Source of the DNA: Actinomycetota bacterium
GTDB taxonomy: Bacteria > Actinomycetota > Thermoleophilia > Solirubrobacterales > Solirubrobacteraceae
Direction: 5' to 3'
Assembly: GCA_005888335.1 (NCBI GenBank)
Contig: VAWY01000004.1
Span: 1 to 27,997 of the forward strand
Length of the DNA stretch: 27,997 nucleotides
Part shown: piece after piece, positions 14,800 to 22,091 of the stretch
Layout: every line of letters starts with the position of its first letter
Numbering within the stretch: position 1 is the first letter of the stretch
The notes under the pieces: generated by a model
Told to the model about the DNA's origin: nothing
The model's input: the letters and a program-made list of their open reading frames with translations, nothing else
Database searches by the model: none
Program-made: the position numbers and the translations under genes

Positions 14800-15516
14800 C
14801 TACGGAATGAACTCCGGGCCCTTGTCGGTGTAGCGCGCGCGGAACGCGCGGACCGCGTCGAAGACCTTGTTGTTCATGCGCGGGCAGCCGAGCATCTGCG
14901 TCCACGCGGTCGCGGCGATCGCGTACGGCATCCGCGTGGTGTTCTCGAAGAGCAGCATGTGGTAGCCGATCGTGCCGTTGAACTTCTCGCTGAACAGCGT
15001 CTCGAGCTGGCTGATGGTGTGCTTGGGCGTGCCGGGCCGGTACTGGAGCTCGATGCGCCCGTGCTCGAGCGTGTGGACGAAGTTCTCCTTGGCCGGCGTG
15101 TTGCCCGGGTCGTAGATCCCGTCCGCGGCGGGCGTCGGGTTGTGGTTGCCCGACGTCGGCGGGTTCGTCTTGTACTTGACCTTGCTCGTCGTGTGCGTGC
15201 GCCCCTCCATCGGGAACGTCTTGGTGACGCAGCCGGCGGCCTTCGCCGCCGCCGCGAGCTTGTCGGCCTTGGCGTTGGGCCCGGCGGCCGGGATCGAGGC
15301 GCCGCTCTTCCCGACCCGCGACGACGGCGAGCTGTCGCTGCTACCGCCACCGCCGGCCGCGACGAGCACCACCGCCACGATGACGACGGCCACGACCAGG
15401 ACGGCGCCGCCGACCATCTGGAGCCGGCGCGACCGCGCAGCGGCGGCGTTGGCCTGGCGCTCCTGGGCGAGCCGCTCCTCGCGGCGACGCTGCTTCTCCT
15501 CCTGCCGGCTGGCCAT
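14800..15516 (-). CDS. DUF3105 membrane-anchored protein
   Basis: A 238-residue protein. A charged, coiled-coil-prone N-terminus (SRQEEKQRRREERLAQERQ) is followed by one membrane helix (about 33-55), a Gly/Ser-rich linker and a C-terminal domain at about 95-238. That domain has NPPTSGNHNP (118-127), DGIYDPG, VHTLEHGRIELQYRPGTP and CPRMNNKVFDAVRAFRARY, the conserved His-rich signature of DUF3105. Family members in actinobacteria are membrane-bound with the domain outside; biochemical function is not established, though the invariant His residues suggest metal binding. ATG at 15516 precedes a good basic N-terminus. The hydrolase gene ends 12 bp upstream on the same strand, so they may be co-transcribed. 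Confidence 0.85.
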   Translation of the reverse strand: MASRQEEKQRRREERLAQERQANAAAARSRRLQMVGGAVLVVAVVIVAVVLVAAGGGGSSDSSPSSRVGKSGASIPAAGPNAKADKLAAAAKAAGCVTKTFPMEGRTHTTSKVKYKTNPPTSGNHNPTPAADGIYDPGNTPAKENFVHTLEHGRIELQYRPGTPKHTISQLETLFSEKFNGTIGYHMLLFENTTRMPYAIAATAWTQMLGCPRMNNKVFDAVRAFRARYTDKGPEFIP

Positions 15517-15528
15517 CCGGCGGCCAGA

Positions 15529-16377
15529 TTACCCAGCCGCGCGGCGACGCCCGCCGCCACGCGCCCGGGTCGCCCGGGGAACCGTCCAGCACTCGTCGAT
15601 GAAGGCGGCGATCTCGCCGGTCAGCCGGTCGGGCGAGAAGCGCAGCTCGACGATCGACTCGGCCTCGAGCAGCCGCCCGTGGGGCAGCTCGTCGGCCAGC
15701 ATCCCAGCGTCCGAGAACGGGTGGACCGGGTCGCGACGATGCCCGATGACGAGCGCGGGCGCCTCGAACGTGCGCCGCTCGGTGCGGTGCGGGGCGATCC
15801 GGCCGAAGAACAGGCCCTGCAGGACGGCGGCGCTCGGCGCCGGGTCCTGGCGCACCAGGTCGAGCAGGACGTTGGCGAACCACGGCACGCGGTTCTCGGG
15901 GACCGCCCGGGCGGCCCGCTGGACCTGCCGCATCACCGGCTCCCCGAACGTCAGGGCGACGAGCAGCGGCGTGAAAGCGAGCGCGCAGGCGAGCAGGGCG
16001 TTGTCGAGCACCGGCATCTCGAGGACCATGCCCCGCAGTCGCTCGGGCGCCGACGACGCCACCTCGAGCGTGACGTTGGCCCCCAGCGAGGTCCCCATCA
16101 GCACGGCCTGATCGATCTCGAGCTCGTCGAGCAGGGCGAGGACCTGGTCGCCGAAGAACGACATCGAGTAGCGCCACATGTCGCGCGGGCGGTCCGAGGC
16201 GCCGTGACCGAGCAGGTCGAGGGTGATCACCCGGTTGCCGCGCGAGGCGAGGTCCTCGCCGAGCGGGAGGTGCATCCGCTGCGAGAGCAGCAGCCCGTGA
16301 AGCAGGACGACCGGCCGCGGCCCCGAACCGTGTTGGGAATAGGCAAGGCGGTGTCCGTGGTAAGTAAAGGAAGGCAC
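15529..16377 (-). CDS. Alpha/beta hydrolase fold protein without the usual catalytic His
   Basis: A 282-residue alpha/beta hydrolase: oxyanion loop VVLLHGLLLSQRMH, LDLLGHGASDRP, nucleophile elbow MGTSLGAN (Ser97) and acid segment VIGHRRDPVHPF (Asp216). The segment where the catalytic His normally follows the last strand reads LLEAESIVELRFSPDRLTGE, with no His. His219 and His233 lie nearby but are not at the usual place. The protein may be a non-catalytic or altered member. GTG 16377 is chosen because homology-like sequence begins immediately and a TACGCT box lies 7 nt upstream, as expected for a leaderless transcript. Extension to starts further upstream would add over 50 Arg/Ser-rich residues overlapping the sigma gene. 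Divergent from that gene. Confidence 0.8.
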   Translation of the reverse strand: MPSFTYHGHRLAYSQHGSGPRPVVLLHGLLLSQRMHLPLGEDLASRGNRVITLDLLGHGASDRPRDMWRYSMSFFGDQVLALLDELEIDQAVLMGTSLGANVTLEVASSAPERLRGMVLEMPVLDNALLACALAFTPLLVALTFGEPVMRQVQRAARAVPENRVPWFANVLLDLVRQDPAPSAAVLQGLFFGRIAPHRTERRTFEAPALVIGHRRDPVHPFSDAGMLADELPHGRLLEAESIVELRFSPDRLTGEIAAFIDECWTVPRATRARGGGRRRAAG

Positions 16378-16384
16378 TTTTCGG

Positions 16385-16390
16385 AGCGTA
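16385..16390 (-). promoter_or_regulatory. -10-like box of a leaderless hydrolase transcript
   Basis: TACGCT on the minus strand ends 7 nt before the GTG at 16377, so transcription would begin at or next to the start codon. The same hexamer precedes the transglycosylase gene at 25666-25671. Confidence 0.45.
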
Positions 16391-16453
16391 CTCCGGGCCG
16401 CGGTGGGGCATAACCGACCAACCGTGTCGCTCGCTGCGCGTTCTCGGCCACGT

Positions 16454-16457
16454 GGAG
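16454..16457 (+). promoter_or_regulatory. Ribosome-binding site deciding the sigma-factor start
   Basis: GGAG lies 5 nt before ATG 16463 and supports that start over in-frame GTGs at 16403 and 16424. Confidence 0.55.
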
Positions 16458-16462
16458 CCCGG

Positions 16463-18031
16463 ATGCTCGCGACGCCCCGCCGCTTCGTCCGCTCAGAGCC
16501 CGACGAGCGCCTCGTCGCACTGGTGCGCGACGGCGACCGCAACGCCTTCGAGGAGGTCTACGACCGCCACTCCCCGGGCCTGCTGTCCTTCTGCCGTCAC
16601 ATGCTGGGCAGCCTCGAGGAGGCCGAGGACGCCGTCCAGCACACGTTCCTGGCCGCTCACCGGGCGATGCTCGCCGACCAGCGCGAGCTGCACCTCAAGG
16701 CGTGGCTGTACGCGATCGCCCGCAACCGCTGCCTCTCGTTGCTGCGCGCCCGCCGCGAGCGCGTCGGCCTCGAGGACGGGCTCGAGAGCGCGCCGTCGGT
16801 CGCCGGCCTGGCGACCGAGGTCGAGCGCCGCGAGGACCTGCGAGACCTGCTCTCGGACCTCGCGCGCCTGCCCGACGCGCAGCGGGCCGCGCTCGTCCTC
16901 GCCGAGCTCGGCGCGCACACGCACGACGAGATCGCCGGAGTGCTCGACGTGAAGCGCGACAAGGTCAAGGCGCTCGTCTTCCAGGCCCGCGAGGCGCTCG
17001 TGGCGGCCAAGGCCGCCCGCGACACCCCGTGCTCGGAGATCCGCGAGGAGCTGGCCAACGCGCGCGGCGGCGCGCTGCGGCGCAGCCACCTGCGCCGCCA
17101 CCTCGAGTCGTGCGCCGGCTGCCGTGCCTTCCGCGCCGAGGTCCAGCGCCAGCGCGCGGCGCTCGCGCTGATCCTGCCGGTCATCCCGAGCTTCGCGCTC
17201 AAGCAGGCCGTCCTGGGCGGCGCCGCGGCGACGGCGGCCGGCCTGGGCGGCTCCTCGGCCGCGGGCGGGCTCGCCGCCGCGGGTGGCGCGAAGGCCGCCG
17301 CTGCGAAGGTGATGGTCGCCGCGGTCGTCGCCGGCGGCGCGGGCGGGACCGGCTACGTCGCCATCCACGCCTTCCACACGCCCAAGACGCCGCCGCTGGC
17401 CGCTGCCGAGCTGCAGGTGCCGCGATCGGCCGCCGCGCAGCCGTCGGAGGAGGACCAGCCCGTCGCCGTCAAGGCCGCCAGCAGCCCGAGCGTCGGCGCC
17501 ACGCCGCTGCCCGAGCGGCGCGTGCGGCGGCACGTGCGGCTCCACCGCCGGGTCGCGGCGCCGCCCGCGCGCCGCCCCACGGCGGTCGGCGCGGAGCGCC
17601 GTCGGCGCCGCCATCGCGGGCACGAGGCCTCGCGGCCGCCGGTCCTGGCCGCCGAGGAGCCGCAGGTGGTGACCGGCGACAAGCACAAGCCCAAGAAGGC
17701 CAAGGACGACAAGCCCAAGCACGAGCGGCACGGCGAGCAGGTCCCGGCGAGTGACGAGCACCGCCAGGACGACGAGGGCGACGGCCAGGACCAGGGCGAG
17801 CACCGCGGCGGCAACGACGACCATCCGCGCGCCGACCCGCTCAAGCACGACCGCGAGGCGACCGTCCCGGCGCCGGGGCGCCGCGGGCAGGACGACCAGG
17901 GCGACCAGCCCGCCGGCGACCAGCAGGGCGACCAGGGCCACCAGGGCGACGACCAGCAGGGCGACGGGCGCGGCGGCGGCGGGGACTCCCACCTTCTCGG
18001 CTCGCCCGTGCCCCCGGCCGAGCGTCAGTGA
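16463..18031 (+). CDS. ECF sigma factor fused to anti-sigma-like zinc segment, TM helix and long charged tail
   Basis: A 522-residue multidomain protein. Region 2 lies at about 15-95 (FEEVYDRHSPGLLSFCRHML, EEAEDAVQHTFLAAHRAM, HLKAWLYAIARNRCLSLLRA) and region 4 at about 128-185 (LARLPDAQRAALVLAELG, THDEIAGVLDVKRDKVKALVFQARE), together an ECF sigma-70 factor. Next is a zf-HC2/ZAS-type motif: Cys190, then RRHLESCAGC with His213, Cys217 and Cys220, normally found in a separate anti-sigma factor. An Ala/Gly-rich stretch and one membrane helix (about 282-302) follow, then about 220 residues of low-complexity charged sequence ending in repeats of G-D-Q. The sigma part may thus be held at the membrane by its own anti-sigma module. 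Actinobacterial ECF groups with fused C-terminal anti-sigma-like extensions are known. The last 7 bp overlap the convergent sedolisin gene. Confidence 0.85.
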   Translation: MLATPRRFVRSEPDERLVALVRDGDRNAFEEVYDRHSPGLLSFCRHMLGSLEEAEDAVQHTFLAAHRAMLADQRELHLKAWLYAIARNRCLSLLRARRERVGLEDGLESAPSVAGLATEVERREDLRDLLSDLARLPDAQRAALVLAELGAHTHDEIAGVLDVKRDKVKALVFQAREALVAAKAARDTPCSEIREELANARGGALRRSHLRRHLESCAGCRAFRAEVQRQRAALALILPVIPSFALKQAVLGGAAATAAGLGGSSAAGGLAAAGGAKAAAAKVMVAAVVAGGAGGTGYVAIHAFHTPKTPPLAAAELQVPRSAAAQPSEEDQPVAVKAASSPSVGATPLPERRVRRHVRLHRRVAAPPARRPTAVGAERRRRRHRGHEASRPPVLAAEEPQVVTGDKHKPKKAKDDKPKHERHGEQVPASDEHRQDDEGDGQDQGEHRGGNDDHPRADPLKHDREATVPAPGRRGQDDQGDQPAGDQQGDQGHQGDDQQGDGRGGGGDSHLLGSPVPPAERQ

Positions 18032-20103
18032 CGCCGGTGGCGCGCCGCGTGCCGGCGCGCTGCGCGGTGATGCCGGCGCACGTGCCGCTTGTGGCGATGC
18101 GTGCGGCGCCGGTGGTGGCGGTGCGCTCGCTTGGGCCGTGACGACGGGCTCGAGCTCGGCTGCGGGGTCGCCTGCGGCGTGGGCTCGACGGTCGGGCCCT
18201 GCGCGGCCGCCGGCGGCGCGGGCGCGGCGGGGGCGACCTGCTGCACGGCGGCGATGAGCCCGGCGAGCCTGGGCACGCCGAAGCCGGTCACGTAGTCGTA
18301 GCCGGTCTGCGCCGCGTTGAGGCCGTTGCTGCCCTGGGTGATGTCGAAGAACGACTGGCCGTAGAGCTTGGGGTCCTTGGCGACGCGGTAGATCGCCTCG
18401 TTGGCGAACCCGTAGCCCGGCGACCCCGCCGGCGCCGTGGAGGCCAGGCGCGCCCACATGCCGGCCCACAGCGGCGAGGACAGCGACGTGCCGCCTCCGC
18501 TGCCCTCGCTGCAGCCGGGCTGGGCGCCCAACGCCCCGCTGATGATCCCCGGGTTGCCGCACGACCAGATCGCGTAGCCGTTGGAGATCACGTCGCCGGA
18601 GATCGCCGCGACGTCGGGCACGGCGCGGCACAGCTCGCCGGTGTTCGTCGGCTGGCCGGACTGGTCGGTCACGCAGGTGCGGTCCAGGCCGGCGACGTCG
18701 TGCTGGTAGGCGGGCGCGGTCAGGAACGGGCTCGCGTTGCCGCCCGAGTGCGTCCACGCGTACTCGAGCGCGCGCTGCGCCGGCGAGCCGCCGTCCGAGT
18801 ACAGGACGGTGCCGCCGACGCCGACCGCGTACGGGTTGTTCGCCGGGTCCTCGGTGAGCGGGACGCCGTAGTTGCCGACGCCGTTCGTGCCGGGGTAGAT
18901 CGCCGTGCACGACGATCCGGCGTCGCCGGAGGCGGCGAACAGCGTGCGCCCTTCGAGCACCGCCTCGCGCAGCGCCTGCGTCTGCGCGGGCTCCGACGAG
19001 TTCGACAGCCCCTGCGAGACCGGGGCGGCGTTGGCGCTCTCGTTGCCGTTGAGCGGGTCGAGCGCCGGGCTGTTCAGGGTGTCGTTGAGCGGCGTGACCT
19101 CGCACTCGCCCAGCGAGGCGTTCATGATCGGCGGGCCGGCGGGGTCGTTGACCCAGCGCACCGTCGCCGCGACGAGGTCGGTGTCGCGCAGCGTTGGCGC
19201 GAAGTACAGGACCTCCTTGGTGATCTCGGGCGCCATGCCGTGGATCGCCTGCATGTCGATGTCCCACTCGCCATTGCCGGAGTCGTCGGAGAAGTCGCCG
19301 TCGGCGGGGGTGCGGATGACGTCCACGGGCAGGCGCGGCAGGTGGTTGTGGTCGTCGAAGGCGTGCAGGTCGTTGATGACCGCGTCGGTCGCGCCGTTGC
19401 CGAGGATGGCGACGGGCACGCCCGCGCCCGTGATCTCGGCCGGCTGCTGGTAGATCGACCACAGGTCCTGCGGCGTCTGGCTCCCGATGTTCGGCGCGGC
19501 GGCCGGCGCCTTCGCGGTCGGCCTGCCCGCCACGGTGGCGCCCTCCGACAGCGTCGTGTGGTGACGCTCGTAGGTGTTGAGCCCGGTGACCGTGAGGACG
19601 GGCAGCGCGGCCGGAACGCGGGGGGCCTGCTCGTTGGCCAGGAAGCGCTCGGCGGCGAAGCGGTACTCGCCGATCGTCACGTGCGTCAGGCGCTCGACCT
19701 GGGCGACCGTGCCGGTCGCCAGCAGGTAGTCGCCGGAGGCCGAGGCGTAGTCCACGTGCAGTCCGCCGGCCCGCAGCCAGCGGCGCGTCGCGGCCGTGTC
19801 CGCGCCGGCCACGCCGAAGCGCGCGCGGAACTGCGCGGGGCTCAGGAAGCGGTGGAAGCTCGGCGAGGCCGGGTCGTAGAGCGACCGGACGAGGGCGTCC
19901 TCGCCCGCGGCGTCCGGGCGCTCGAGCGCGACGCCGATGCGCATGGGCGTGCTCGGCGACGGCCGGCCGAGACGCGTCGCGCGGTCGAGGCGGTTCAGGC
20001 GCGCGAAGGAGAGCGCGCGCGTCCGGGCGGCGAGCGCCGGCGCCGGGGCGGCGAGCGCGGCGGCAAGGCCGAGCAGGGCGGCGAGGCGGAGGCGAGGCGT
20101 CAT
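18025..20103 (-). CDS. Secreted sedolisin-type (S53) protease with His/Arg-rich tail
   Basis: A 692-residue preproprotein. Signal peptide about 1-26, pro-kumamolisin-like propeptide about 45-185 (SLYDPASPSFHRFLSPAQFRARF), then the catalytic domain: Glu279 and Asp283 (GEWDIDMQ), Asp394 (ASGDAGSS) and Ser540 (GGGTSLSSP). The calcium site at the end is represented by FFDITQGSNG (Asp588) and GYDYVTGFGVP. These are the residues of the Ser-Glu-Asp peptidase family, which is usually active at acid pH outside the cell. A Pro/Ser linker (about 622-656) leads to a 36-residue tail made almost only of His, Arg, Lys and Ala. The tail might bind wall polyanions, metal or nucleic acid, or become charged at low pH. 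Convergent overlap of 7 bp with the sigma-fusion gene. Confidence 0.92.
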   Translation of the reverse strand: MTPRLRLAALLGLAAALAAPAPALAARTRALSFARLNRLDRATRLGRPSPSTPMRIGVALERPDAAGEDALVRSLYDPASPSFHRFLSPAQFRARFGVAGADTAATRRWLRAGGLHVDYASASGDYLLATGTVAQVERLTHVTIGEYRFAAERFLANEQAPRVPAALPVLTVTGLNTYERHHTTLSEGATVAGRPTAKAPAAAPNIGSQTPQDLWSIYQQPAEITGAGVPVAILGNGATDAVINDLHAFDDHNHLPRLPVDVIRTPADGDFSDDSGNGEWDIDMQAIHGMAPEITKEVLYFAPTLRDTDLVAATVRWVNDPAGPPIMNASLGECEVTPLNDTLNSPALDPLNGNESANAAPVSQGLSNSSEPAQTQALREAVLEGRTLFAASGDAGSSCTAIYPGTNGVGNYGVPLTEDPANNPYAVGVGGTVLYSDGGSPAQRALEYAWTHSGGNASPFLTAPAYQHDVAGLDRTCVTDQSGQPTNTGELCRAVPDVAAISGDVISNGYAIWSCGNPGIISGALGAQPGCSEGSGGGTSLSSPLWAGMWARLASTAPAGSPGYGFANEAIYRVAKDPKLYGQSFFDITQGSNGLNAAQTGYDYVTGFGVPRLAGLIAAVQQVAPAAPAPPAAAQGPTVEPTPQATPQPSSSPSSRPKRAHRHHRRRTHRHKRHVRRHHRAARRHAARHRRH

Positions 20104-20202
20104 GAGGCGAGGGAGGTCCTGGTGGTCGCGTTGGGCCCCGACTGGAACGCCTCTTCGGGCGCAAACTTGCCGTCTGGCGGCGGACAGATCTCACCGACCC
20201 AC

Positions 20203-20208
20203 TACGCT
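20203..20208 (+). promoter_or_regulatory. Possible -10 box of the SDR gene
   Basis: TACGCT lies 44 nt upstream of ATG 20252 and matches the hexamer seen before other genes here. No convincing -35 box is visible at 16-19 bp. A leader of about 36 nt carrying the Shine-Dalgarno would result. Confidence 0.35.
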
Positions 20209-20235
20209 CTGGCGCCAGCAAGGGTCGCCGTACGC

Positions 20236-20241
20236 AGGAGG
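20236..20241 (+). promoter_or_regulatory. Strong Shine-Dalgarno of the SDR gene
   Basis: AGGAGG lies 10 nt before ATG 20252. It fixes that start against in-frame ATGs further upstream that lie inside the divergent sedolisin gene. Confidence 0.75.
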
Positions 20242-20251
20242 AACGTCACCG

Positions 20252-21154
20252 ATGGCCAAGCAGCTCCGCATCCTGACGGGACAGGTCGCCGCGATCACGG
20301 GAGGCGGCCGCGGCATCGGCCGGGCGATGGCCGAGGCCTTCCTGCGCGAGGGCATGCGCGTCGCGATCGGCGACGTCGACGTGGTCACCGCGCAGCGCAC
20401 GGCGGACGAGCTGGGGCGCGGCACGGTCGCGCTCGAGCTCGACGTCACCAAGCGCGAGTCGGTCGAGCAGTTCGCCGACGAGGTCGAGCGGCGGCTCGGG
20501 CCGATCGACGTCTTCGTCAACAACGCGGGGATCATGCCCGTCGGCCGCTTCGTCGACGAGGACGACGCCACCGCGCACCGCCAGGTCGACATCAACGTCC
20601 ACGGCGTGATCTACGGCTGCAAGGTGGCCCTCGGCCGGATGCTCCCGCGCAACCGCGGCCACATCGTCAACGTCGCGTCGCAAGCGGGCAAGTTCGGCAT
20701 CCCGGGGATCGCGACCTACGTGGCGACCAAGCACGCCGTCGTCGGCCTCAGCGAGGCGCTGCGCGGCGAGCTGCACAACATGGGCGCCGACGGGATCTCG
20801 GTCAGCGTGGTCATGCCCAACATCGTCGGCACGGAGCTCGGCACCGGCCTCAGCGCTTCGCGCGCCTCCAAGATCCTCACGCCCGAGCAGGTCGCCGAGG
20901 CGACGGTCGACGCGCTGCAGACCGGGCGCTTCGACGTCTGGGTCCCCAAGTCCGCGCAGTCGATCGCCACCGTCACCGGGGTGCTGCCGCGCCGCGGGCG
21001 TGAGGCCATCGCGCGCGCGTTCAAGGCGGACCGCGTCATCTGGGACGCCGACATGGGCGCGCGCCAGGGCTACGAGCTGCGCGCGGCGCACTCCGAGCCG
21101 GGCCTCGAGCCGGGCGAGGAGCCCGAGCAGCTGCCCGAGAAGACGGCTTCCTAG
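20252..21154 (+). CDS. Short-chain dehydrogenase/reductase (SDR)
   Basis: A 300-residue classical SDR. The cofactor-binding motif is TGGGRGIGRAMAEAF near residues 17-31, with Asp in GDVDVV (an acidic residue at the end of strand 2 favours NAD over NADP). Next come LDVTKRESV, the NNAG motif (VFVNNAGIMPVGRF), Ser in NVASQAGKFG and the YVATK catalytic Tyr-Lys pair. The C-terminal 50 residues beyond the Rossmann core include a Glu/Pro-rich tail (EPGLEPGEEPEQLPEKTAS). It oxidises or reduces an unknown alcohol/ketone. It has its own strong Shine-Dalgarno and is divergent from the sedolisin gene. Its TAG stop lies in one arm of a hairpin shared with the convergent hydrolase. Confidence 0.88.
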   Translation: MAKQLRILTGQVAAITGGGRGIGRAMAEAFLREGMRVAIGDVDVVTAQRTADELGRGTVALELDVTKRESVEQFADEVERRLGPIDVFVNNAGIMPVGRFVDEDDATAHRQVDINVHGVIYGCKVALGRMLPRNRGHIVNVASQAGKFGIPGIATYVATKHAVVGLSEALRGELHNMGADGISVSVVMPNIVGTELGTGLSASRASKILTPEQVAEATVDALQTGRFDVWVPKSAQSIATVTGVLPRRGREAIARAFKADRVIWDADMGARQGYELRAAHSEPGLEPGEEPEQLPEKTAS

Positions 21155-21171
21155 TGGACCCGGCCCACTAG
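21151..21171. terminator. CTAG-based hairpin holding both convergent stop codons
   Basis: CTAGTGG (21151-21157) and CCACTAG (21165-21171) form a perfect 7-bp stem around a 7-nt loop. The plus-strand stop TAG is 21152-21154 and the minus-strand stop TAG is the complement of 21168-21170, so each arm carries one stop codon. It may serve as a compact bidirectional terminator, without T-tracts. Confidence 0.5.
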
Positions 21172-22046
21172 CCGGCCGTCAGCCAGGCGGCGATCCGCTC
21201 GCCGATCTCCGGCCCGGCGTCCTCCTGGAGGAAGTGCGAGGCGTTCGCGACGACCTGCGGCGCCTCGCGGCCGATCGCCTCGGCGAACCGCTCGCCGGTC
21301 TTCAGCGTCAGCACCGGGTCGTTGTCGGCCCAGAGCATCAGCGTGGGGCGGCGGTCGGAGCGCAGCGCCTCGAGCACGCGCTGGCCGGCCTCGGCGCCTG
21401 GGGCGTCGGGCTGCAGCGGGATCAGCAGCGGGAAGGCGCGCGTACCGGCCTTCGCCTGCGCGTCGGGGTACGGCGCGTCGTAGGCCGCGGCCACCTCGTC
21501 GCCGGGATCGCGGAAGCACGCGCGGCGGACGAGCATCGAGATCGGCGGGTCCTCCGTGCGCTCGATGAAGTTGCGGAAGGCCATCCACGCGTCGGTCATG
21601 CGCTGGTGGCCGGTGAACAGGCCGGTGTCGAGGATCACCAGGCGGTCGAAGCGGTCTGCCAGCTCGACGGCGGTGCGCAGCCCGATCGGCCCGCCCCAGT
21701 CGTGGACGACGGCGGTCGCGCCACGCAGGTCGAGCGCCTCGGCGAGCGCCTTGGCCGCCTCGGTGTGGCGGTCGTACGAGTACCAGCCGACGTCGGCTGG
21801 CTTGTCCGAGCGGCCGAAGCCGGGCATGTCGGGGGCGATGCAGCGAAAGCCCGCGTCGCGGATCGGCGGCATGACCTTGCGCCACAGAAACGACCACGTG
21901 GGCTCGCCGTGGAAGAAGACGACGGGCGGCCCGTCGCCCTCGTCGACGTGCGCCAGACGCAGGCCGTCCCAGTCGCGGTAGCGGGCCTCGAACGGGAAGT
22001 CCGGAAGCCCGGCGAAACGCTCGTCCGGAGTGCGCACGACGTCCAT
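21168..22046 (-). CDS. Haloalkane dehalogenase-like alpha/beta hydrolase
   Basis: A 292-residue protein whose motifs match haloalkane dehalogenases of subfamily I: HGEPTWSFLW (oxyanion loop), PDMPGFGRSDKP, VVHDWGGPIG with nucleophile Asp116 followed by halide-binding Trp117, DNDPVLTLKTGERF (acid near Asp243) and ANASHFLQED (His271). The Asp nucleophile with an adjacent Trp separates these enzymes from esterases and epoxide hydrolases (which have HDWG too but lack the HGEPTW/LQED context). It would cleave carbon-halogen bonds of small haloalkanes to alcohol and halide; natural substrates of such proteins are usually unknown. A TAGCGT box 9 nt upstream of its ATG suggests a nearly leaderless transcript divergent from transketolase. 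Confidence 0.85.
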   Translation of the reverse strand: MDVVRTPDERFAGLPDFPFEARYRDWDGLRLAHVDEGDGPPVVFFHGEPTWSFLWRKVMPPIRDAGFRCIAPDMPGFGRSDKPADVGWYSYDRHTEAAKALAEALDLRGATAVVHDWGGPIGLRTAVELADRFDRLVILDTGLFTGHQRMTDAWMAFRNFIERTEDPPISMLVRRACFRDPGDEVAAAYDAPYPDAQAKAGTRAFPLLIPLQPDAPGAEAGQRVLEALRSDRRPTLMLWADNDPVLTLKTGERFAEAIGREAPQVVANASHFLQEDAGPEIGERIAAWLTAG

Positions 22047-22055
22047 TGCGGCGGA

Positions 22056-22061
22056 ACGCTA
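22056..22061 (-). promoter_or_regulatory. -10-like box of the haloalkane dehalogenase-like gene
   Basis: Minus-strand TAGCGT ends 9 nt before the ATG at 22046. The whole divergent gap is 45 bp, so both promoters must be compact. Confidence 0.42.
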
Positions 22062-22079
22062 CCGGCCTCCGAACAGGGG

Positions 22080-22085
22080 TAGCCT
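22080..22085 (+). promoter_or_regulatory. -10-like box of leaderless transketolase transcript
   Basis: TAGCCT ends 6 nt before ATG 22092, the spacing expected when transcription begins at the start codon. No Shine-Dalgarno is present between them. Confidence 0.5.
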
Positions 22086-22091
22086 CCGCGC

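Noticed and set aside
17750..17990. Repeats of gacca/gggcga-type units that might be a CRISPR or minisatellite
   Set aside because: Units are short, irregular and in frame as Gly-Asp-Gln-rich residues of the sigma-fusion tail; there are no spacer-like unique segments.
16493..20221. A 1242-codon open frame on the minus strand across the sigma-factor and sedolisin genes
   Set aside because: Its translation is Arg/Gly/Ala-rich with no domain, and it covers two clearly real genes in other frames; long open antisense frames are expected at this GC content.
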